Assembly (NCBI GenBank): GCA_009886125.1
Contig: VFJK01000027.1
Coordinates: forward strand, 1-64,000
Length of the DNA: 64,000 nucleotides
Direction: 5' to 3'
Origin: Geobacter sp.
GTDB lineage: Bacteria > Desulfobacterota > Desulfuromonadia > Geobacterales > DSM-12255
The position numbers and the translations under genes are program-made. The notes below the pieces were generated by a model that saw only the letters and a program-made list of their open reading frames with translations, was not told the origin of the DNA and did not search any database. Below, piece after piece: positions 44,062 to 52,414 of the stretch. The stretch's first letter is position 1; every line of letters starts with the position of its first letter.

Positions 44062-45399
44062 ATGATGAGATCCGTTTTACTTATAATGACTCTTTGCATG
44101 ACTGTTCTAGCGTCATGTCAAAGCAGGGGGAATACGCCCGTAGCTGAGGTTTTTAACAAGCAGCCGACCCTATTGACAACTCTTCCGGCTGGCTATGAGG
44201 CAGGTGAGATTACCTTTAGCGATAACGGCCTGCAGGTTGCCGTTATCCTCAAAAAAGAGGGTAAAATGGCCATGAGCATTAATTCGGTCATGAGCCCTAT
44301 GTATGAAGGGGTTCGTGCGCCGGTTTTTCATGCCACTTCAAAACAGTATGCGTTTGTTGCCACAAAGGAAGGGAAACAATGCGTTGTTTTCAATGGCAGG
44401 GAAGGGGCGTTGTATGACAGTGTCAGAAATCCCATGATTAATTCTGCTGGCCGGCTTGTGTATGCTGCGAAACGTGGCGATAAGTGGTTTATCGTGTCTG
44501 GTGACAAAGAGAGTAAGGCATGGGATACTCAAGATCCCTCGCTCTTCGTAAGCCCTGACGGTAAACGGTTGGCATTTTTAGAGCAGAACAGCGCGACAAA
44601 AAAATTCAATATGTGCGTATGCAGTGTTACATTCAAGGAGTATGCACGGGGCGGGGAATATGATGAGCTTGCAGATGTCAGCACGAATTGGGTAGGTTCA
44701 CATCTGACGTACAAGGTTGGCAGGAATGGTAAGCAAACAGTTGTGTTGTTTGATTTCAGCCAACCTGGTTGCACTGAAAAAGAAGGCCGCTGGTACGAGA
44801 AAGTCGGTAACTTTGCTTTGTCAAACAATGGCGCGTATGTGGCGTTCTTTGGCCAGCGCGATGGAAAGCATTATCTGGTTAATGGCAATAACGAATGGCC
44901 GTGCACTGATTACTCCATGTTGTTTGATATAACCGTTTCCGACAAAGGCAACGTCCTCTATACCGGGGCGATCAAACAGTCCATAATTCTTTCCCTTGAC
45001 GGGAAGATTGTTACGGACCGGCCCGAAAGCATTGATGATTTAACCTTCAGCGATGACTCCAATCATATTTTATTTGTTGCCGGTCCCTGCCCGCTGATTC
45101 CAACAGACAAACCGGTTGAATTCGCCTATCTGGTTGTCGATGGACATGAATCGAAAAAATATGATAAGGTCGTAAGTCCGCGGTTTGCTCCTGATAATAC
45201 CCATATAGTGTTTCGCGCCCGTTCAGAAGGGAAGCGATTTGTGGTGGTGGCTGACAAGACAGGGAAAATTCTCAAAGAGCACTCCCCGTATGAAGCTGTC
45301 TGGGACTTTAAATTTTCTCCTGATGGGAAATCTGTTGGTTATGGTGTGAAAAAAGGTCAGGAATTATGGTGGCAAGTAGCATCGTTGGGGCAAATGTGA
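44062..45399 (+). CDS. Beta-propeller lipoprotein of unknown role
   Basis: A 445-residue protein with a lipoprotein signal peptide ending in the lipobox LASC at about residue 18, so it is probably anchored in a membrane outside the cytoplasm. The remainder is a run of WD40/PD40-like blades: ITFSDNGLQVAVI, SLFVSPDGKRLAFLEQ, NFALSNNGAYVAFFG, LTFSDDSNHILFV, PRFAPDNTHIVFRA and FKFSPDGKSVGYG. Such proteins usually act as scaffolds. AGGAGG overlaps the first of two adjacent ATGs; the second, at 44065, has slightly better spacing. It follows the YfhO-like gene by 41 bases. Confidence 0.75.
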   Translation: MMRSVLLIMTLCMTVLASCQSRGNTPVAEVFNKQPTLLTTLPAGYEAGEITFSDNGLQVAVILKKEGKMAMSINSVMSPMYEGVRAPVFHATSKQYAFVATKEGKQCVVFNGREGALYDSVRNPMINSAGRLVYAAKRGDKWFIVSGDKESKAWDTQDPSLFVSPDGKRLAFLEQNSATKKFNMCVCSVTFKEYARGGEYDELADVSTNWVGSHLTYKVGRNGKQTVVLFDFSQPGCTEKEGRWYEKVGNFALSNNGAYVAFFGQRDGKHYLVNGNNEWPCTDYSMLFDITVSDKGNVLYTGAIKQSIILSLDGKIVTDRPESIDDLTFSDDSNHILFVAGPCPLIPTDKPVEFAYLVVDGHESKKYDKVVSPRFAPDNTHIVFRARSEGKRFVVVADKTGKILKEHSPYEAVWDFKFSPDGKSVGYGVKKGQELWWQVASLGQM

Positions 45400-45425
45400 A
45401 GTTATCTCTTTGTAACCTTTACAGC

Positions 45426-45457
45426 TATGTGTATGATATTTTCAAATAGTGCACATA
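45426..45457. promoter_or_regulatory. Inverted repeat upstream of vapBC module 2, possible operator
   Basis: TATGTG and CACATA are inverted repeats 20 bases apart in the AT-rich gap just before vapB. The position suggests an antitoxin operator; the arms are short, so this is tentative. Confidence 0.35.
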
Positions 45458-45479
45458 AAGTTCCTGAAGGAGGTGTATT

Positions 45480-45692
45480 GTGCTTGCTCGTACCAATGTA
45501 ATGATTGATCTTGATCTGGTTCAGGAAGCTTGCCGCCTTACCAGCATCAAGACAAAGAAAGACGTTATTGCCTGTGCTCTGAAAGAACTGGTGTCGCAGC
45601 GCAAGCGGCAAAAGCTGCTCACTCTCAGGCATGCTGGACTCTGGTCGGGTGATCTGGCTGCTCAACGGGAAAGTCGCCATGATCCTGCTTGA
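45480..45692 (+). CDS. vapB: VapB-type antitoxin (module 2)
   Basis: A 70-residue ribbon-helix-helix antitoxin. The core TNVMIDLDLVQEACRL is followed by SIKTKKDVIACALKELV, the common VapB pattern. The start is GTG at 45480, with GGAGGT seven bases upstream (no ATG fits). It overlaps the toxin gene by 14 bases, the same overlap as in module 1. The two VapB proteins share only the general fold, so cross-neutralisation is not obvious. Confidence 0.82.
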   Translation: MLARTNVMIDLDLVQEACRLTSIKTKKDVIACALKELVSQRKRQKLLTLRHAGLWSGDLAAQRESRHDPA

Positions 45693-46080
45693 TACGAGTG
45701 CGCTGATTGAATTTCTCAACCATACCGATTCACCCTTTGACAGGGCAATTGAAAATATAATCCTGAGTAGCGCTGATGCGGCGCTTACCGATATTGTTCT
45801 TACCGAAGTTCTCCAGGGCATCCGTCTCGAACGGGATTACCGCGAAATAAAAGAGTCACTGCTTACGTTCCCCGTTTTGTCCCTCAAGGGGCCACAATCC
45901 TACATTCATGCAGCCGACATATATCGCAAATGCCGGGCAAAAGGGACAACTATCCGAAGCACCATCGATCTGTTAATAGCTCAGGCGGCTATTGAGTATG
46001 GGGCAGCATTACTGCATAACGACAGGGATTTTGATGCAATAGCTTCTGTGTCTTCCTTGAAGATATTTCATGTCGCATGA
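45679..46080 (+). CDS. vapC: VapC-type PIN-domain toxin (module 2)
   Basis: I start this at the ATG at 45679 (MILLDTSALIEFLN), since the track start lies deep inside vapB. The 133-residue PIN domain keeps its acidic residues: Asp in LLDTSA, Glu in VLTEVLQGIR, Asp in RSTIDLLIAQ and HNDRDFDAI. The module sits between the lipoprotein gene and ccsA, splitting the two cytochrome maturation genes. It appears intact. Insertion of the module between related genes parallels module 1 in the lar operon. Confidence 0.85.
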   Translation: MILLDTSALIEFLNHTDSPFDRAIENIILSSADAALTDIVLTEVLQGIRLERDYREIKESLLTFPVLSLKGPQSYIHAADIYRKCRAKGTTIRSTIDLLIAQAAIEYGAALLHNDRDFDAIASVSSLKIFHVA

Positions 46081-46133
46081 TCCTTTGTAATTGATCGAAT
46101 TGATGTAAAAATTGAGTAAATCTGGAGGATATA

Positions 46134-46961
46134 ATGAACCCTGAAATCAGTTTTTTCTGGATCGCGGTCGGCTGCTACGGTGTCAGCGCATTCAGCTATA
46201 TCATCGGCCTGATGGCCCGTAAGGAAGCCCTGCTTAACCTGGGAATGGCGCTCTCGGCGATCGGTCTGATCTGTCATACGGCAACTGTGGCGATTCGCTG
46301 GATTGCCGGCGGGGTGCTGCCCTTTATCGAAATCTCGGAATCACTTTCCTCCGGGGTGCTGATTGCCGTGTTCATCTTTCTGATCATCCAGTTTTCCTCA
46401 GGTCGCTTGAAGGCTACCGGGGTTCTGGTGATGCCGGTCTGTTTCATTCTTCTTGGCTGGGCCGGTTCCCTGATTAAAGATATAGGCGGTACACTCCCCC
46501 CCTCTTTGCAGAGCCAATGGCTCTGGGTGCATATCATTGGCGCATCGACCGGCTTCAGCGGCGTGCTGACAGCCGCAGCCCTTGGCCTCCTCTTTCTGCT
46601 CAAGGAGCGCAATTCCGGCGGGGTCTACGATAAGATTCCCGATCTGGAATCCCTTGATGATCTGGGCTACCGCTTCATCAGCGGCGGTTTTATCATGCTC
46701 GGCGTCATGCTCGTTTCCGGTTCATTCTGGTCAAACCAGGTCAAGGGGAGTTACTGGAACTGGGATCCTGTCGAGGTCTGGTCGCTGATTACCTGGTTGA
46801 CCTACGGAATCTATCTGCACCTGCGGATCACCTTCGGCTGGCGTCATAGGCGGATGGCAATCTACGCCCTTGGTGCTCTTGGTATCATGATTATCAGCTA
46901 CTGGGGCATTCCGTTCGTCAAGGAGAACTTCCATACCGGCTTCCGCATTGAACATAAGTAG
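46134..46961 (+). CDS. ccsA: CcsA/ResC-like cytochrome c haem-ligation protein
   Basis: A 275-residue membrane protein with about eight membrane segments. The tryptophan-rich haem-handling motif is SYWNWDPVEVWSLITWL near residues 203-220, and conserved histidines lie in VHIIGASTGFSG and YLHLRITFG. Together with ResB this forms the system II haem exporter and lyase for c-type cytochromes. GGAGG precedes the ATG by five bases. It is followed after nine bases by the radical SAM gene, so it heads or joins the downstream run of biosynthesis-like genes. The genome probably has other ccsA copies, as is common in Geobacter. Confidence 0.85.
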   Translation: MNPEISFFWIAVGCYGVSAFSYIIGLMARKEALLNLGMALSAIGLICHTATVAIRWIAGGVLPFIEISESLSSGVLIAVFIFLIIQFSSGRLKATGVLVMPVCFILLGWAGSLIKDIGGTLPPSLQSQWLWVHIIGASTGFSGVLTAAALGLLFLLKERNSGGVYDKIPDLESLDDLGYRFISGGFIMLGVMLVSGSFWSNQVKGSYWNWDPVEVWSLITWLTYGIYLHLRITFGWRHRRMAIYALGALGIMIISYWGIPFVKENFHTGFRIEHK

Positions 46962-46970
46962 GCAGTCTTC

Positions 46971-48281
46971 ATGAAACTCTGCATCATCAAGCCCCCCATG
47001 CCGTTTGGCTGGACGCCGGTAGCGCCGCCGATTCTGGAGTATCTGGCGGCGTTGACCCGCCAGGCCGATCCCGTCATTGACATACAGCTCGTGGACGGCA
47101 GCGCTACTCCTGACGCCTTTGATACGCTGGAGTGCGATCTGGCCGCCATCAGCCTCCTCACGCCGACTGCCGTGCCAGGTTACCGGATAGCGGCCAAACT
47201 GCGGCAGCGGGGGATCAAGGTGGTTTTCGGCGGTATGCATGCCTCGGCCATGCCGGAAGAGGCTGCTTCTCACGGCGATGCCGTAGTGATCGGCGAAGCG
47301 GAATCGGTCTGGCCCCAGGTGCTGCGCGATTTTCGGGCCGGGACGTTGCAGCCGATGTATCTGGGGGAGCGGCTGCCGCTGGACAACCTACCGACGCCGC
47401 TCTACGGCACACTGAAGGGAAAGTATCGTTTCCGCGGGGTCAATACCTCGCGTGGCTGCCCCTATGACTGCACCTTTTGTTCGGTGAAGCCATTTTTTGG
47501 CGCGCAGGTGCGCTTTCGTCCCATCGATCAGGTGGTGCGCGATGTGGCGGCGATCCCCGAGAAGATCTACATGAACGGCGACGAGAACATCTGGACCGGC
47601 AAGGTTGAGCGGGCCATCGACATGTTCAGCGCTTTAAAAGGGCTGAACAAAAAGTGGATGGGATTCGGCAGTCTCGGGCCGATCATGTCGCCGGTCGGTT
47701 CAAAACTGCTCGATGCTGCCCGCGAGGGGGGGTTGATGACCCTCTGGGTGGGCTGGGATGCCATGAGCGATGCGGGACTGGACGCTTACGGAGCTTCAGG
47801 GAAGATCGGCCGGAACCGGGAGGAGGCTCTTCGCAAGATCAGGGATCATGGCATCGATGTTTCCCTCTTTTTCATGCTGGGTGGCCGGGCCGACACGCTG
47901 GCCGATTTCGATCGGGCGCTTGATCTTTGTGACCGGCTCGGGGTGAGTATGCATCCTTCCCTGCTGGTACCCTATCCGGGGACGAAGCTGTATGAAGAGT
48001 ACGCTCCCTATATCTACAAGGAGCTGGGGTGGGAGTACTACAACGGCTCCTACGCACTCTATGACCATCCCGATCCGGCGATGAGTGCCGAGGTCAGGGA
48101 GCGGCGTTTCTACGAGGTTTCACTGGAGATGCTAAGTCTCGGCCGGGTGCTGCGCCATATGTTTGACATCCCGATGGCGAGTTTCCCCGGCGCCCATATC
48201 CTGTCACTCATGTCACAGCTGCCGGTGCGGCACGGGATGAAAATCGCCTTTGACAAGTGGAAAGAGCAAAAGGGGCGCTGA
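46971..48281 (+). CDS. B12-binding radical SAM enzyme of unknown substrate
   Basis: A 436-residue protein. The N-terminal 130 residues form a cobalamin-binding-type fold (FDTLECDLAAISLLTPTA, VVFGGMHASAMP) without the classical B12 histidine loop. The radical SAM motif CPYDCTFCSVK follows near residue 165. The rest includes KIYMNGDENIW, SLFFMLGGRAD and VPYPGTKLYEEY, typical of the large B12-radical SAM group that modifies lipids, tetrapyrroles and natural products. It is the first of a run of plus-strand genes with tight spacing: membrane protein, two LuxE-like proteins, small protein. The substrate is probably shared with the LuxE-like enzymes, but this is inference. Confidence 0.8.
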   Translation: MKLCIIKPPMPFGWTPVAPPILEYLAALTRQADPVIDIQLVDGSATPDAFDTLECDLAAISLLTPTAVPGYRIAAKLRQRGIKVVFGGMHASAMPEEAASHGDAVVIGEAESVWPQVLRDFRAGTLQPMYLGERLPLDNLPTPLYGTLKGKYRFRGVNTSRGCPYDCTFCSVKPFFGAQVRFRPIDQVVRDVAAIPEKIYMNGDENIWTGKVERAIDMFSALKGLNKKWMGFGSLGPIMSPVGSKLLDAAREGGLMTLWVGWDAMSDAGLDAYGASGKIGRNREEALRKIRDHGIDVSLFFMLGGRADTLADFDRALDLCDRLGVSMHPSLLVPYPGTKLYEEYAPYIYKELGWEYYNGSYALYDHPDPAMSAEVRERRFYEVSLEMLSLGRVLRHMFDIPMASFPGAHILSLMSQLPVRHGMKIAFDKWKEQKGR

Positions 48282-48283
48282 CT

Positions 48284-48526
48284 GTGCAGAAGCCATGGAT
48301 GATCAAGACGGGCAATATCCTCATTTTTGTGGGGGTGAGCATGTGGGGCGTCTATGCCGTGGGGAAATATCTGCTCGGCTGGGACATCACTGACCGTCAG
48401 GTTCTCCCTTATCACCTCATGATGATTATCCCCGGCATGCTGCTGCGTCACTACAGCGGCATGCTCGGCAGGTTTTTCGGGTGCAGTGGCAAGGATGGAA
48501 ACGGTGATGGCAATGGCAACTCTTGA
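48284..48526 (+). CDS. Small two-span membrane protein
   Basis: I use the GTG at 48284, two bases after the radical SAM stop; the track start lies inside that gene. The protein has 80 residues with two hydrophobic spans (ILIFVGVSMWGVYAVGKYLL and YHLMMIIPGMLLRHYSG) and a glycine/aspartate-rich C-terminal tail. I recognise no family. Its 3' end overlaps the first LuxE-like gene by about 20 bases. Position suggests a membrane partner of the enzymes around it. Confidence 0.6.
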   Translation: MQKPWMIKTGNILIFVGVSMWGVYAVGKYLLGWDITDRQVLPYHLMMIIPGMLLRHYSGMLGRFFGCSGKDGNGDGNGNS

Positions 48527-49691
48527 TGCCGACATCTCTACCTATATCGCTGCGGGACTTGATTTCTACGATGATGAGCTGTTCAACAAGCTCATGCTGC
48601 GCTGTTTTGCCGAGCAGTTTGCTTCTTGTGTCCCGTATCGGCAGTATTGTCGCAAAATTGGAGCTTCTCCGGAAACGGTAACAGAGTGGCATGAAATCCC
48701 GGCGGTTTCGTCATACCGCCACCGGGAGAGACTTGACCGACTATATGGCGCTGTCAAGGCGGAAAAGCTGCAGCGGGAGAGCTGGATTGTCGATCTCTCC
48801 CATAGCAGAGGACCGTTTTTTCCGGATGAGCGCTTGGTGGGGCTGATGAGCCAGGTACAGCTGACTGCTGCCCGTCGCTACCTGTTCCCTGATATTGCCC
48901 GAATGAAAATGCTGTTTTTCGTACCCCAACCGCGGATGGCGCCGGGGATGGTCATGGCGAGCGGCCTGGAGCGTTTTCGCAGGGAGTTCGGCGCAAGCGG
49001 CAGCCGTTTTCTCATCTCCTTTACCGGTCTCGATCTGAAGGGTTTCGTGGCGGATTTGCGGGAAGCTGAACGGAGCGGCGAACCGCTGGCGATTCTGGGC
49101 GCCACGCACGGGCTTGATTATTTCATGGATGCCTGCCTGAAAGCCGGAGTCGGTTTCCGCCTGCCCGCCGGCAGCCGGATTATGGACAGTGGCGGCTTCA
49201 TGGGGCGGTATGTGGCAGCACCTCCGGAACAGGTCTTCCTTAACTGCGAAAGAGTCTTCGGAGTTTCGCGGAACTATTGCGTCAATGCCCTCTGGATCTG
49301 TGAGAGCAGCACGGTCTACTTCGATGCTCTGCTTGCCGATACCGTTGCCGGCGAGGCTGGAGAGCGCCGCAAGATCCCCCCGCCATGGACACGGGTACTG
49401 ATTGTGGATCCCCTGACATTCAGGAGGGTGAAGCCGGGAGAAACAGGCCTTATCCGGCTATTTGACCTTTCCAACCGGGGAATGGCGGCTGTCGTGCAGA
49501 CGGACAAAATGGGGTACGAAACCGGCGATGGCTTCGAGATCATCGGGAAGCTGGACAGAAGCGACCCGCAGGGTGGTTTAGATCTGCAGCCGTCACATCC
49601 CGGCGGGAAACTGATCAGCAGGTTGATGGAGTCTGCCATGCGTAGAAAGATGGCTGGAATCGGTAAGATTGCCGGGTTATCAGCCTGTTAG
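48507..49691 (+). CDS. LuxE/PaaK-family protein with degenerate active-site motif
   Basis: A protein of about 394 residues of the acyl-protein synthetase (LuxE) group of adenylating enzymes. It is clearly paralogous to the next gene: shared stretches include RYLFPDI, MKMLFFVPQPRMAPGM, PPWTRVLIVD, VVQTD and GYETGDGFEIIG. Where its neighbour has the phosphate-binding loop YFTSGTT, this protein reads WIVDLSHSRGP, so ATP binding is doubtful. The start among GTG/ATG codons at 48486-48513 is uncertain. It could be a non-catalytic partner of the second protein, or a decaying copy. No LuxC reductase is in the window. Confidence 0.72.
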   Translation: MAMATLDADISTYIAAGLDFYDDELFNKLMLRCFAEQFASCVPYRQYCRKIGASPETVTEWHEIPAVSSYRHRERLDRLYGAVKAEKLQRESWIVDLSHSRGPFFPDERLVGLMSQVQLTAARRYLFPDIARMKMLFFVPQPRMAPGMVMASGLERFRREFGASGSRFLISFTGLDLKGFVADLREAERSGEPLAILGATHGLDYFMDACLKAGVGFRLPAGSRIMDSGGFMGRYVAAPPEQVFLNCERVFGVSRNYCVNALWICESSTVYFDALLADTVAGEAGERRKIPPPWTRVLIVDPLTFRRVKPGETGLIRLFDLSNRGMAAVVQTDKMGYETGDGFEIIGKLDRSDPQGGLDLQPSHPGGKLISRLMESAMRRKMAGIGKIAGLSAC

Positions 49692-49708
49692 TAGTCACCA
49701 GGGGGCTC

Positions 49709-50926
49709 ATGGATTATTCACTGGAATCGGATTTTGTAAGGCAGCTCGACCTGAACATCCTCGAATACGTCAACCGGGGACTCGACAATAGTGACGAAGA
49801 AGGCTTCAACAGCCTGGCGTTACAGGAATTTGAACTGCAATACCATACGGTCGCCCCTTACAGGAAGTTCTGTCAGGATAAGAGAGTGGAGCCGGGCAGA
49901 ATCGGTATGTGGACACAGATCCCGGCGGTACCATCCATGGCCTTCAAAAAATTTGTCATGACCTCCTTTCCTGTGGAACGGGCAGAGCAGCGCTATTTCA
50001 CCAGCGGCACCACTGACCCTCTGAATAAGGGGAAGATCATGCGTGACAGCGGCGGGGTGGAGCTGATCAATGCGGCCAACGGCCTTCTGACCCGTGAATA
50101 TCTCTTTCCGGACATTGACCGGATGAAGATGCTTTTGATGGTCCCCTCGCCCCAGATGGCACCGGGGATGGGAATGGCCGTCGGTCTGGATGTAGTACGG
50201 CGGATGTTCGGCACCGCCGACAGCGCCTATCTGATCGGCCGCACCGGTCTGAATCTTGAACTGCTCTTGAAATCCATTGTCGAGTCCGAGCGGAGCGGTG
50301 TCCCGCTTGTGATTGTGGGCTCCACAGCAGGATTCGTTTATTTTCTCAAGGCGTGCGAACGGGACGGAATCCGCTTCAGGCTTCCGCCGGGGAGCAGGCT
50401 CTGTGACGGTGGCGGCTACCTTGACCAGTTCGGCGAATGCTCCCGCGATGAGTTTTACCGCAAGGCCGGTGAAATCATGGACATTGAGGAACATCACTGT
50501 GTCAACGTACTCGGCATGGGCGAAATCAGTACCAATTTCTTTGACAATGTTCTCAGAGACAAGCTGTCAGGTAATCCTCTCAGGCGCTACAAGGCAGTCC
50601 CCCCCTGGACGCGGACCCAGATTGTGGATGTGGAGACTTTCAAGCCGGTGGAGCATGGCAGTCCCGGCTTGCTGCGCCATTATGACTTGATCAACCGAAG
50701 CATGGTTGTTGCCGTACAGACCGACAATGTCGGCTTTGCCGTGGATGACGGCTTCGAGATCATCGGTCGCTGGAAGAAAAGTTCATTTGAACTGGAGACA
50801 GAGGCGATTACCCAGTCCCATGGGGGCAAAATCATGACGCAGCTGATAGAATTTCTGCTGAAGCGAAGCTTGAAGAAGGTCGGCAGGGTATATGAAAAGA
50901 TTTCTCAAAAACAGACTGGATATTAA
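49709..50926 (+). CDS. LuxE/PaaK-family acyl-activating enzyme (motif intact)
   Basis: A 405-residue adenylate-forming enzyme resembling LuxE acyl-protein synthetase and the phenylacetate-CoA ligase family. The phosphate-binding loop QRYFTSGTTDPLNKG near residue 95 is intact, and the C-terminal region NRSMVVAVQTDNVGFAVDDG with SHGGKI fits the family. It should activate a carboxylate with ATP and pass the acyl group to a cysteine or CoA. The gene begins 17 bases after its degenerate paralogue and overlaps the following small ORF. An acyl intermediate used by the radical SAM enzyme upstream is a reasonable but untested idea. Confidence 0.78.
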   Translation: MDYSLESDFVRQLDLNILEYVNRGLDNSDEEGFNSLALQEFELQYHTVAPYRKFCQDKRVEPGRIGMWTQIPAVPSMAFKKFVMTSFPVERAEQRYFTSGTTDPLNKGKIMRDSGGVELINAANGLLTREYLFPDIDRMKMLLMVPSPQMAPGMGMAVGLDVVRRMFGTADSAYLIGRTGLNLELLLKSIVESERSGVPLVIVGSTAGFVYFLKACERDGIRFRLPPGSRLCDGGGYLDQFGECSRDEFYRKAGEIMDIEEHHCVNVLGMGEISTNFFDNVLRDKLSGNPLRRYKAVPPWTRTQIVDVETFKPVEHGSPGLLRHYDLINRSMVVAVQTDNVGFAVDDGFEIIGRWKKSSFELETEAITQSHGGKIMTQLIEFLLKRSLKKVGRVYEKISQKQTGY

Positions 50927-51113
50927 ACCGGCAGTTGCTGACAAGATCACCGATGCCATGCTTGGCACCGGTGAGCAGATGTGCAGTTGCGCCGCGCTTG
51001 TGGCCGATATCATAGTAGCGCATGGCCAAGAGAAGGAGTCCTTCAAGGAGCTGTTAAAAAAAGTGCAGGCGGAAGATGTGCAAAACAGTTCAATGACTGA
51101 GCAAAAACCGTAA
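50892..51113 (+). CDS. Small unknown protein (73 residues) at the end of the LuxE-like run
   Basis: This ORF overlaps the last 35 bases of the intact LuxE-like gene, and its own end overlaps the convergent secreted-protein gene by 24 bases. It is predicted to be soluble and helical (KPAVADKITDAMLG, KESFKELLKKVQAE) with a CSC motif. The repeated overlap pattern and a weak AGGG sequence upstream suggest translational coupling. I recognise no family. It could be a small carrier or regulatory subunit, but it lacks the DSL motif of acyl carrier proteins. Confidence 0.5.
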   Translation: MKRFLKNRLDIKPAVADKITDAMLGTGEQMCSCAALVADIIVAHGQEKESFKELLKKVQAEDVQNSSMTEQKP

Positions 51114-52268
51114 CTCGGCAGGGTCGATTGTTACTGTAGAGCTGCTCGGGGCGACTGTTAGCCGGTCATTCTCCGCCATGCCTATGGTGAGAATCATTGT
51201 TTCAGATTGGCCGGGCAACAGGGTCCGGCGATGCCACTGCAGTATAACGCCGCGGCTACTGTTGTTCATCAGGGGCACTTTATCCTTGCCTGACAGCAGT
51301 AGGCCCGGCTTGCTGGTCAAGTAGCCCCTGTCAGGCAATGCATCCCCCTGCCATGACAGAAAATTAGCCATGCTTGCGGGTGCAGTTGTTTTCTCCCTGT
51401 CGGGAGCGTACTGGATGCCTGATAAGCCGATGTATCGGTTGTGGGTGAGATCAATCCGGTTGATCAACTCCTGTCCTGCATTGCGGTCAGTGCTGCCGGA
51501 GTGTGGGTTTAACGGGTCATTCCCGTAACTGTAATTATAAACCAGCGGCAAACTGCCTGAATTGGTAAAGCGGTTTACCAGCGAAAAGAAGCGATCTTTG
51601 GCGTGATAGTTCAAGTAGCGCTCAACTTTTAACGGCTGTTGTCCCAGCCTGAGCAGATGGCTGCTTTTCAAAGCCAACTGGTACTGGGATGAAAAAAGAA
51701 TTTCGCTGCCGATGAACTCCCAGCGACTGAAGCTGACCGGATCTGTGGCAGTGGCAGGAGAAGATATCGTTTCACCGGTCCTTCCCCAGAGATGGTGCCA
51801 CCCTCTCTGGTCGTAGAAAGCAACGCCGGTCTCAGGGGTCTTGAGGGCGGGATTTTCGTAATGGCCGGGTGGAAGCCCGCCGCCGACAAAGAGTCCTTTG
51901 ACGGAATTGTTGTCAGTATCCAAAAAGCGTCCCAGGCAGGCAAGGAATCTGCTGCCGTCAGGGAAGAAACTGATCAGGTAACCACCGCCGTTTTTTCTGT
52001 TCCAGTTGTATTTCAGAAAGGGGGTACCGGTTGCTGAATTGTCCTTGTTGCGCCAGCGTGCGTAGAAGGCTTCAAATTCGATCCTGGCGATAAGCCGTTC
52101 ATATTCATCAAGTCGCAGGCGGTCTTTCAGCGCAAACAGTTTTCTGTCACTGCTCAAGAGTAAATAGATCCCGTCAGGTCTGCCGTGGAAACTGAAGCTG
52201 CCGAAATTTATGGCGAGAGAAAAAAGCAGCAGAATAACGGCGAAAATTAGCTGGTAGACACGTTTCAT
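51090..52268 (-). CDS. Secreted or membrane-anchored protein of unknown family (paralogue of the gene at 4760)
   Basis: A 392-residue protein with an N-terminal hydrophobic segment (about residues 5-25) and a beta-rich, aromatic-rich body. Motifs shared in order with the 4760-5929 protein are RFLDTDNNSVKGLFVGGGLP, FYDQRGWHHLWG, RWEFIGS and YNYSYGNDP. Overall similarity is modest, so this is an old duplication. No domain is recognised and there are no haem motifs. It converges on the LuxE-like run and is divergent from the small membrane protein gene across a 146-bp gap that must hold both promoters. Confidence 0.6.
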   Translation of the reverse strand: MKRVYQLIFAVILLLFSLAINFGSFSFHGRPDGIYLLLSSDRKLFALKDRLRLDEYERLIARIEFEAFYARWRNKDNSATGTPFLKYNWNRKNGGGYLISFFPDGSRFLACLGRFLDTDNNSVKGLFVGGGLPPGHYENPALKTPETGVAFYDQRGWHHLWGRTGETISSPATATDPVSFSRWEFIGSEILFSSQYQLALKSSHLLRLGQQPLKVERYLNYHAKDRFFSLVNRFTNSGSLPLVYNYSYGNDPLNPHSGSTDRNAGQELINRIDLTHNRYIGLSGIQYAPDREKTTAPASMANFLSWQGDALPDRGYLTSKPGLLLSGKDKVPLMNNSSRGVILQWHRRTLLPGQSETMILTIGMAENDRLTVAPSSSTVTIDPAELRFLLSH

Positions 52269-52414
52269 ATCGTTCTGATTATCATGGAATTAAGAGTGCC
52301 TGTAAAGAGTGGTTTTTGCGGAAACTCTCTTACCGTCAACTGAAACCGGTTTTACGTTGACATCTGCAGCAGTGGTTTGGGAAAATTTATCTTTATGCTG
52401 AAAGGATTGTCAGT

